Assembly: GCA_021847855.1 (NCBI GenBank)
Contig: JAJZOT010000013.1
Span: 1 to 12,588 of the forward strand
Direction: 5' to 3'
DNA: 12,588 nt
Source: Thermoplasmata archaeon
GTDB taxonomy: Archaea > Thermoplasmatota > Thermoplasmata > Thermoplasmatales > Thermoplasmataceae
Part shown: piece after piece, positions 6,027-11,708 of the stretch
How positions within the stretch are numbered: position 1 is the stretch's first letter
Layout of the letters: every line of letters starts with the position of its first letter
Translations under genes and position numbers: made by a program
The notes under the pieces: generated by a model
Told to the model about the DNA's origin: nothing
What the model saw: the letters and a program-made list of their open reading frames with translations, nothing else
The model's database searches: none

Positions 6027-7763
6027 GATAAATCCCTCAGACAACCAATTGTTTGCGTCCTTGGTCATGTAGATCATGGAAAGACGTCCATTCTTGACGT
6101 CATAAGAGGAACCTCGGTAGCCAAGAAGGAGGTAGGAGGAATCACCCAGAAGATCGGTGCATTCGAAGTGGACATGGAATCCTTTGCAAAGGCTTCCAGG
6201 TCGGAGATAGGAAAGAATAAGTTGAAGATTCCAGGTCTCCTTTTTATAGATACGCCTGGGCATGTGGCTTTTTCAAATATGAGGGCAAGAGGTGGGGCTC
6301 TGGCAGATATTGCCATTCTGGTAGTGGACATCAATGAGGGTTTTAAGCCTCAAACAATTGAATCATTAGAAATTCTGAAACGGTTCAAGACCCCATTCAT
6401 AATAGCTGCAAACAAGATAGATCTTGTACCTTTCTTCGTCACAGCAAAGAATATCTCTTTCAGGGATTTACAAAAAACACAGAGGCCAGAATATAATGAA
6501 GAGCTTGAAAATCGCCTTTATAATCTCGTGAATAAGTTCTATGAATATGGACTTGCATCAGACCGTTATGACAGGATTACTGATTTTTCTAAAACCATTG
6601 CCATAATACCTGTAAGTGCAAAAATGGGCATAGGAATCTCGGATGCTCTTCTCATGCTTGCTGGACTTGCCCAGAGATTCCTGGAACGTAATATAGAATA
6701 TGTGAGCGGAATGGGAAAAGGTACCGTCATCGAAGTAAAGAAGGAGGAATCCCTTGGCCTTACACTTGACACGGTTCTTTACGAAGGTTCTCTGAAGAGG
6801 GGCGATCGCTTGGCAGTGAGCACAAGGAATGGGCCGACAGTCTCAAAAGTAAAGGCCATTTTTGTCAGTGGCAAAGGCAAGAAGCTTGTTGAAAAAGCAG
6901 AAGTATACTCTGCACAGGGTATCAGAATAGTGCTTGCAGACAAGATTGAAGTGATTCCCGGATCACCTGCAATTGCCGTTGGAAGTAATACTGAGGAAGC
7001 ATTCGAGGAGATAAGGAAGGAATCTCAGATCAATATACCTCTTTCTTTAACTGGAGTAACAGTCAAGGCAGAAGCTCTTGGATCCCTCGAGGCAATCTCA
7101 TACGAACTCTCCAAGAAAGGAATCTCAATCAGGTCTGCTGGGATTGGAGACATAACCAGAAGGGACATAACTGATGTGTCTACGTTGAATGATCCACTTA
7201 GCAAGATCATAATAGGATTTAATGTGGAAATGCTCCCCGAAGCCCAGGAATCATCACTTACCAGTGATACGGCTGTTGAGACCGGCTCTGTTATATACTC
7301 CCTCATAGAAGCCACTGAGAAATGGTTACAGGAAAAGAGGGCCGAAATCGAAGAGGGCAGAAAGCAGGACATGCCCATACCTTCTAAGTTCATAATAATG
7401 CCTGAGTACATATTCAGATCCACAAAGCCCGTAATTGTAGGAGTAAAGATAATGACCGGCCGTTTAAAGGTCGGCGATAGCCTTATCAAGTCAGACGGCA
7501 GATATGCCGGTACAGTAAAGAGTATACGTGAGGGAGAAACATCAAAGAAATATGGCGATGCAGGACAGGAGGTTGCCATTTCAATTGATGGTGTAACACT
7601 TCACAGACATATTTTCCCGTCGGAGACACTGTATGTAGATATACCGGAATCCGTGGTAAAGGATCTCAGGGAAAACAACATGGACACAGGAACCATGGAA
7701 ACACTTGAAGAGATAATAAGAATAAAGAGGAAGGAGAATATTTTCTGGGGAACCAGGGCTTAG
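6024..7763 (+). CDS. infB: Translation initiation factor aIF5B (IF-2 homologue)
   Basis: GTPase of 579 aa that promotes ribosomal subunit joining and initiator tRNA placement. G domain motifs, numbered from ATG 6024: P-loop GHVDHGKT (14-21), switch I GGITQKIGA (38-46), switch II DTPGH (76-80), NKID (130-133). The beta-barrel domain II follows (from about GMGKGTVIEV), then domain III and the C-terminal domain IV, which includes FIIMPEYIFRSTKPVIVGVK. The length of about 580-600 aa is normal for archaea, and no intein interrupts the G domain. It is last in the ribosomal operon. A GTG two codons upstream (6018) is less likely because it lies within the SD. Confidence 0.97.
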   Translation: MDKSLRQPIVCVLGHVDHGKTSILDVIRGTSVAKKEVGGITQKIGAFEVDMESFAKASRSEIGKNKLKIPGLLFIDTPGHVAFSNMRARGGALADIAILVVDINEGFKPQTIESLEILKRFKTPFIIAANKIDLVPFFVTAKNISFRDLQKTQRPEYNEELENRLYNLVNKFYEYGLASDRYDRITDFSKTIAIIPVSAKMGIGISDALLMLAGLAQRFLERNIEYVSGMGKGTVIEVKKEESLGLTLDTVLYEGSLKRGDRLAVSTRNGPTVSKVKAIFVSGKGKKLVEKAEVYSAQGIRIVLADKIEVIPGSPAIAVGSNTEEAFEEIRKESQINIPLSLTGVTVKAEALGSLEAISYELSKKGISIRSAGIGDITRRDITDVSTLNDPLSKIIIGFNVEMLPEAQESSLTSDTAVETGSVIYSLIEATEKWLQEKRAEIEEGRKQDMPIPSKFIIMPEYIFRSTKPVIVGVKIMTGRLKVGDSLIKSDGRYAGTVKSIREGETSKKYGDAGQEVAISIDGVTLHRHIFPSETLYVDIPESVVKDLRENNMDTGTMETLEEIIRIKRKENIFWGTRA

Positions 7764-7829
7764 GAAATGGTACTGTTTCTCATAATTTCCAACGAGTCTC
7801 GAAAAGAATTATGATTCAGTTCATGAGGT

Positions 7830-7850
7830 TTCACTTTCTTATCTTTTTAA
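7830..7850 (+). terminator. T-rich terminator after the ribosomal operon
   Basis: TCACTTTCTTATCTTTTTAA ends in T5 (7844-7848), about 80 bp after the infB stop. No strong hairpin is needed for archaeal termination. Confidence 0.4.
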
Positions 7851-7884
7851 CATCAGTTTCGCAAAAATTAAAGGAACAGAATTC

Positions 7885-8174
7885 ATGCTAAAGCAGAAAG
7901 ATCCGTAACTTATCTTCATCCTTAACCTTATTCTGGTAGTGCACCAACCAGCATCCGATCCGGTTGCTTTATTCTCATCTCATGGGGTATTCTTTCCGTT
8001 TCCACCGATTCAGATCGATACACTATATTCATTGGGGATTTAACTGGAATGGCCTTTATCCCACCAGGTATCTATGCCATTCTTTCTGTCGTCAGACGGG
8101 ATTCTGTCAGCTTCTTATCATTGAGTCCCGAAAGCACAGGTGACAACACGCATACGAACGCGACAGAAGGCTAA
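7885..8174 (+). pseudogene. Possible decayed small membrane protein gene, TM2-domain-like
   Basis: The 467-bp gap after infB holds no intact gene, but two adjacent frames together read like a small membrane protein. From ATG 7885: MLKQKDP, then TAA (7906-7908), then LIFILNLIL in the same frame. Near 7935 the sense moves to the next frame, which reads GSAPTSIRSGCFILISWGIL, continues SVSTDSDRYTIFIGDLTGMA and FIPPGIYAILSVVRR, and stops at 8172-8174. The order (KxP, hydrophobic LxLNLxL, a Gly/Ser turn, a helix FILISWGILSV, a second helix ending GIYAILSVVRR) resembles archaeal TM2-type proteins (KSPGLALLLNLL..GLGQIYxGxxxKGIxxLIxWxIL...IYAxxDAY). One nonsense and one frameshift change would explain the present state. 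A sequencing error or chance resemblance is also possible. Confidence 0.4.
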
Positions 8175-8201
8175 AAATAATTAACCTCCTTATGTAAAGG
8201 C

Positions 8202-8209
8202 TTTATATC
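8202..8209 (+). promoter_or_regulatory. TATA box of rmuC
   Basis: TTTATATC preceded by purine-rich GTAAAGG (BRE-like) is centred 25-26 nt before ATG 8231, the textbook spacing for a leaderless archaeal mRNA. There is no SD before the ATG. Confidence 0.75.
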
Positions 8210-8230
8210 TATGGGTCATGTTCCAATCAC

Positions 8231-9439
8231 ATGGCGTTCCTTCAATACTTTGTAACTGGGCTATTTACTGGAATCGTTCTGGGATTTTTAACTGCATTTT
8301 TTGTAGCAAGAAGGATGTACTCTCCAGATTCTGAAAGATCAAGGGACGCCATAAGATCAATTGCAGCCGACGTAATACAGCACTCATACTCCACTCTGAC
8401 TGAGCAGTCCATGATGCAACTGGAATCAATAGCCAAATCAAGTGAATCAAAGCTGGACATAAAGAAGGCTGAAATAGAAGGCATAATAAAACCCCTTAAT
8501 GACACACTTGTTAGATACCAGCAGCAGGTCGATACACTGGCGGGGGCAGTAAAGACAGATTATGGGGGTATTCAGCAGTCCGTATCGGCGTTGATGTCAG
8601 CCCAGAAAGAGATGATCACTCTTACGGGAGAGCTGAGTTCATCTCTCAAGAACAATCAGCAGAGAGGCAAATGGGGCGAACTTCAGCTTAAGAGGATAGC
8701 TGAAATATCAGGAATGCTCGATCACTGTGACTTTGACCTCCAGGAATCTGTTTCAATGGATGAAGCCAGAGTAAGACCTGACATGGTTGTGAGACTCCCT
8801 GGAAACCGCACCATAATTGTAGACGCTAAGACACCAATATCGGAATATATGAAAGCACTGGAGGCACAGAGTGAAGATGAAAGGAAAGCCACGATGAAAA
8901 ACTATGCCGTTCAGATCCGGGACACAATCAGATCGCTGGCAGCAAAATCCTATCAGGAAAAGTTCCAGGACAGTGTGGAGTTTGTGGTCATGTTTATTCC
9001 CGGTGAGGCCTTCTTTTCCGCTGCCCTGGAGGCAGATCATGAACTCATAGAATATTCCGTGGCAAAAAACGTGGTTCTTGCTTCTCCTTTAATTCTTATC
9101 TCACTCCTGAAAAGTGCAGCCATGGGGTGGCAGCAATACAGGATAGACAGAAACAGGGAAGAGATTGTGAAACTCGGGAAAGATCTGTACTCAAGGATCA
9201 TCAGACTCACTGAAGCTTTCGCTGCACTGGGAAAGAGCATGAATAAATCGGTTAAGGATTACAATTCAATAGTATCCACTCTCGAATCCAGGGTTCTTGT
9301 AACTGCCAGGAAGATGGGAGAACTGGGTGTCGGGGACGGGAAGGAACTGGAAGTTCCGGATTCCATAGATACCATAGCCAGATCTCCTGAAGCAGTTTCA
9401 GAGAATTTTATGGACCAGGTATCCGATCAGGATGATTAA
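8231..9439 (+). CDS. rmuC: RmuC-family protein (membrane-anchored nuclease-like)
   Basis: Protein of 402 aa. Residues 5-26 form one transmembrane helix (FVTGLFTGIVLGFLTAFFVA) followed by Arg-Arg, so the body should be cytoplasmic. Residues about 35-140 are Gln/Ser-rich heptad-like helices (coiled coil). The RmuC domain starts at QQRGKWGELQLKRI (143-156, with the hallmark RGxWGE). It continues with RPDMVV (182-187) and IIVDAKTP (195-202), the Asp-x-Lys of a PD-(D/E)XK-like nuclease fold, and FVVMFIPGEAFFSAAL. Bacterial RmuC limits DNA inversion at short repeats; the exact biochemical role is poorly known. The gene is alone, with its own leaderless promoter, and is convergent with the AdoMet decarboxylase gene. 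The family is mainly bacterial and patchy in archaea, so ancient transfer is plausible, although codon use looks like the neighbours. Confidence 0.93.
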   Translation: MAFLQYFVTGLFTGIVLGFLTAFFVARRMYSPDSERSRDAIRSIAADVIQHSYSTLTEQSMMQLESIAKSSESKLDIKKAEIEGIIKPLNDTLVRYQQQVDTLAGAVKTDYGGIQQSVSALMSAQKEMITLTGELSSSLKNNQQRGKWGELQLKRIAEISGMLDHCDFDLQESVSMDEARVRPDMVVRLPGNRTIIVDAKTPISEYMKALEAQSEDERKATMKNYAVQIRDTIRSLAAKSYQEKFQDSVEFVVMFIPGEAFFSAALEADHELIEYSVAKNVVLASPLILISLLKSAAMGWQQYRIDRNREEIVKLGKDLYSRIIRLTEAFAALGKSMNKSVKDYNSIVSTLESRVLVTARKMGELGVGDGKELEVPDSIDTIARSPEAVSENFMDQVSDQDD

Positions 9440-9473
9440 AATTCATAATAAAAAAATAGGTTGTGAGGTTCTG

Positions 9474-9496
9474 TTAATTATAAAAATTTTTTAATT
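9474..9496. terminator. Bidirectional AT terminator between rmuC and speH
   Basis: The near-palindrome AATTA-T-AAAAA-TTTTTT-AATT (9476-9496) gives T6 on the plus strand after rmuC and T5 on the minus strand after the AdoMet decarboxylase gene. It lies in the 66-bp convergent gap and can serve both. Confidence 0.6.
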
Positions 9497-9505
9497 GGGA
9501 TTATT

Positions 9506-9904
9506 TCAAGGAACGAGCACATGCTGAGGTTTTATTGCCTTTACTTCTTCCCTTATTGAAACCCCTCTCTTCAGCCTCTTCGTATCGACAGCTGTTGGTT
9601 TGAGTCTGTCAAGGATATACGCAAATGCTACTTCTGCACTCTTAGGATCACCGCACGTGTAGATATCCAGGGTCACCAGTCCATGCTCAGGCCATGTATG
9701 AAAAGACAGATGCGACTCAGCTAAAAGCACAATTCCACTTGCACCTTTCGGCTGAAACTGGTAATAATCCGAAGATATCTTTGTTAGTTTTCCCTCTTTT
9801 ACTGCTCCTTCAATTATGGGGAATAGTCTCTCAGCCTCGGATATGGTATCCGGATCCACGCCATAAAGATCTGCCAAGATTTGTACTCCCACGGCCACTT
9901 TCAT
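9506..9904 (-). CDS. speH: S-adenosylmethionine decarboxylase proenzyme (pyruvoyl type)
   Basis: Proenzyme of 132 aa that cleaves itself and makes decarboxylated AdoMet, the aminopropyl donor for spermidine-type polyamines. The cleavage site is Glu63-Ser64 in LLAESHLSFHTWPEHG; Ser64 becomes the pyruvoyl group, His69 is the processing residue and Cys84 in YTCG the proton donor. This is the short prokaryotic class 1B form. The start at ATG 9904 is the only in-frame ATG after a stop at 9926-9928. GGAGG (9908-9912) precedes it by only 3 nt, a tight spacing. A competing out-of-frame ATG with a better-placed SD lies 10 nt upstream, which may affect expression. An unknown winged-helix regulator is encoded upstream on the same strand, 186 bp away. 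Confidence 0.96.
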   Translation of the reverse strand: MKVAVGVQILADLYGVDPDTISEAERLFPIIEGAVKEGKLTKISSDYYQFQPKGASGIVLLAESHLSFHTWPEHGLVTLDIYTCGDPKSAEVAFAYILDRLKPTAVDTKRLKRGVSIREEVKAIKPQHVLVP

Positions 9905-9914
9905 CGTCCTCCAT
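9831..9914 (-). other. Possible upstream ORF overlapping the speH start (27 codons)
   Basis: ATG at 9914-9912 opens a frame shifted from speH that encodes 27 residues (MEDDESGRGSTNLGRSLWRG and 7 more) and stops at TGA 9833-9831 inside speH. GAGGTG (9921-9926) precedes it at an ideal 6-nt spacing. Ribosomes starting here would cross the speH start out of frame. Whether it is translated is unknown. Confidence 0.3.
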
Positions 9915-10090
9915 CTTTTACACCTCTATGTTTTGCTAAAGATGGTATTAAAATGTTATATTTAAATATTTAACAATGCGTTGTGAGTTTATTAATATAT
10001 TGGTATGGATATAATATATGGAAGTCCTAATGAGTAAGATAAATATTTAAATTATTATGTATATAAATATATATTTATATGGCTTAGTAT
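9905..10090. other. AT-rich intergenic island with palindromes
   Basis: The 186 bp between the regulator and speH are strikingly AT-rich. They contain a perfect 20-bp palindrome (10061-10080, ATATAAATATATATTTATAT), the 10-bp palindrome TATTTAAATA at 9959-9968 and again at 10088-10097, and a near copy at 10044-10053. No gene is supported here. One copy is a likely TATA box for speH. The rest may serve transcription termination of the regulator, chromatin-protein or regulator binding. Confidence 0.5.
9959..9968 (-). promoter_or_regulatory. Putative TATA element of speH
   Basis: The palindromic TATTTAAATA lies about 55-64 nt before the speH start codon. Transcription would begin near 9940, giving a leader of about 35 nt that carries both the GAGGTG and GGAGG motifs. 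Confidence 0.45.
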
Positions 10091-10858
10091 TTAAATATAG
10101 TTGATTTTTAGTTCAGTTTTTGGGTTTTTTCTTTGGAGTTCTATTAATGTCTGAAGTATGAAATGAAACCTGCGATTGGAAGTTATTACCTGGCTGGAAA
10201 TTCCCCTATTTGATGCCTCAAATGCAGATTCAAGTGGAGCAAATTCAAGCTCTGGTTCCAGTTCCAGTTTTTTTGCAACAACCATGGCCTCCTCACCAAG
10301 CACACCAATTTTGTCCTTAGGGGAGTCCCTTATAAACAAATCTACCTTTTTACGGATCTCTTCCATGTCCCGTATGTTCTCTACGTCGGGAACTACCATT
10401 ATGCTTACAGTGCCCAGTTTTAAGTCAATTATGCCTTTCACCTGAGTTATACCAGCTATATCGCCCTTCGAAGTGCTTTTCATAACAACTCCAGTTGCCC
10501 CTTCCAATTTTCTGTTTGTGGCATAAAGGTATCCTTCCTTCATGGTAAGCGAGGCCCTTTCACCGTCTTTCAGATTTTCCATGGCAATTGCCTCCCATAC
10601 AAGAACATTATCCAGTTTGGCCATGCTTTCCTGAACAAAGTCCCTGAAGCCATTGAGTCCCGAATAGAGGTAATCAAAACCGCTTTCCGTGATTCGGCCA
10701 TTTGGGTCTAGAAGCCCTTTTTCCTTCATTATTTTTGTATGATACTGTACGCCCTGAATTGTGATTCCTATCTTTCTAGATATATCTGAAGGTTTCTCAT
10801 TTTTATCAAATATTTCCGTTAGAATCATTATCTGGGTCAAGCCTGCCTGATCGAGCAT
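10091..10858 (-). CDS. Winged-helix transcriptional regulator with C-terminal domain of unknown function
   Basis: Protein of 255 aa, cytosolic. Residues 7-64 form a winged helix: helix 1 TQIMILTEIFD, helix 2 KPSDISRKIG (22-31), recognition helix TIQGVQYHTKIMKEKG (33-48), then a wing LLDPNGRITESGFDYL. The Q-x-V-Q-Y-H pattern is typical of archaeal HTH proteins that choose between related operators. The remaining 190 residues look like an alpha/beta ligand or dimer domain (GATGVVMKST, KGIIDLKLGTVSIMVVPDVE, DKIGVLGEEAMVVAKKL), resembling conserved archaeal HTH proteins of unknown ligand. It diverges from lipB and lies upstream of speH on the same strand; neither is proven as a target. A TATA box at 10889-10897 and no SD indicate a short leader or none. 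Confidence 0.85.
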   Translation of the reverse strand: MLDQAGLTQIMILTEIFDKNEKPSDISRKIGITIQGVQYHTKIMKEKGLLDPNGRITESGFDYLYSGLNGFRDFVQESMAKLDNVLVWEAIAMENLKDGERASLTMKEGYLYATNRKLEGATGVVMKSTSKGDIAGITQVKGIIDLKLGTVSIMVVPDVENIRDMEEIRKKVDLFIRDSPKDKIGVLGEEAMVVAKKLELEPELEFAPLESAFEASNRGISSQVITSNRRFHFILQTLIELQRKNPKTELKINYI

Positions 10859-10888
10859 ATTGATTACAGTGATATGATATTCATTCCA

Positions 10889-10897
10889 TATTTATAA
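10889..10897 (-). promoter_or_regulatory. TATA box of the winged-helix regulator
   Basis: Minus-strand TTATAAATA is centred about 35 nt before the start codon, predicting a leader of roughly 9 nt without SD. Confidence 0.55.
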
Positions 10898-10919
10898 TAG
10901 GTTATCTGGTCTGAATTTT

Positions 10920-10952
10920 ATCGAAATTTTATGATTTCAACTGAATTTCGAT
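10920..10952. repeat. 9-bp inverted repeat between regulator and lipB, candidate operator
   Basis: ATCGAAATT (10920-10928) and AATTTCGAT (10944-10952) are perfect inverted copies with a 15-nt spacer, about 24 bp centre to centre. The site lies upstream of both divergent promoters (the regulator TATA at 10889-10897 and the lipB TATA at 11012-11020). Half-sites about two helical turns apart suit a dimeric winged-helix protein. The role as operator is an inference. Confidence 0.4.
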
Positions 10953-11011
10953 GTTCACTATTCGTGATCCACATGTTTTTTGTCTGGTTTTTGTGAGGAT
11001 GGCCACAACCG

Positions 11012-11020
11012 TATATATAA
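11012..11020 (+). promoter_or_regulatory. TATA box of lipB
   Basis: TATATATAA is centred 24 nt before ATG 11040, and no SD follows, so the transcript is likely leaderless. Confidence 0.65.
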
Positions 11021-11039
11021 TAAAATATAATGATCAGAT

Positions 11040-11708
11040 ATGATTCTCAATTTAGGAACAATGGAATACGGGAAGACATTAAGCATTCAGAGAAAACTCA
11101 ACAATTTGAGGAATGAATCCAGAATAGACGACTGCATGATCGTTGTGGAACATCCTGATGTTTACACTGCCGGTATCCACTGGCTTCCTGGCCCAGAACA
11201 ACAGGAAATAGATGTGGTGAGAATAGAGAGAGGAGGGTCCATAACATACCATGGGCCGGGTCAACTTGTTACATATTACATAATCAATCTGAGAGAACGC
11301 AACCTGAACGTTCTTAATCTCATAGAGATATTGCAGGACTGCAACATCGATCTTCTGGAACAATGGAGCATTCCCGCGTTACCGCGACTGGGAAAGGAAA
11401 CAGGCGTATGGACAGGAAGCAGAAAGATTGCATCAATTGGACTTGCTCTCAAAGGCTTTTCAACGCTTCATGGATGTGCATTGAATGTATCAACCGATCT
11501 TGGGGGATTCAACAGAATAAATCCCTGCGATTTCAGTCCTGATATAATGACATCAATGGAAAACGAGACAGGGTACTCTATATCCATGGACAGTGTCAGG
11601 GAAAAATACATGAGAATCGCATCAGAAAAACTGAATATTGGGGATGTAGTAAAAAATAGGGATAGTTTAGATTATATCAATGAGCTACTGTCTGAGACTG
11701 TTCTCTGA
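11040..11708 (+). CDS. lipB: Octanoyl-[acyl carrier/lipoyl domain] transferase LipB
   Basis: Protein of 222 aa of the LipB family, which moves an octanoyl group onto the lysine of lipoyl domains (2-oxoacid dehydrogenase E2, GcvH) before LipA adds sulfur. Key motifs: RGGSITYHGPGQLVTY (64-79, with His71), GSRKIASIG (126-134, catalytic Lys129) and GGFNRINPCD (155-164, catalytic Cys163, which carries the acyl intermediate). The Lys plus Cys pair identifies LipB rather than the ligase LplA. Length matches the family. Start ATG 11040 follows a TATA box at leaderless spacing. lipA is not in the window. The gene is divergent from the winged-helix regulator, and its last 32 bp overlap the convergent dehydrogenase gene. 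In an archaeon that may lack classical fatty-acid synthesis, the source of the octanoyl group is an open question. Confidence 0.94.
   Translation: MILNLGTMEYGKTLSIQRKLNNLRNESRIDDCMIVVEHPDVYTAGIHWLPGPEQQEIDVVRIERGGSITYHGPGQLVTYYIINLRERNLNVLNLIEILQDCNIDLLEQWSIPALPRLGKETGVWTGSRKIASIGLALKGFSTLHGCALNVSTDLGGFNRINPCDFSPDIMTSMENETGYSISMDSVREKYMRIASEKLNIGDVVKNRDSLDYINELLSETVL

Noticed and set aside
7025..7579. Minus-strand frame of 184 codons inside infB
   Set aside because: Antisense shadow of well conserved aIF5B domains III-IV, with no promoter or SD of its own.
7764..8230. tRNA or box C/D guide RNA in the largest gap
   Set aside because: No T-loop GTTCRANNC with a matching acceptor stem, and no paired C (RTGATGA) and D (CTGA) boxes were found.
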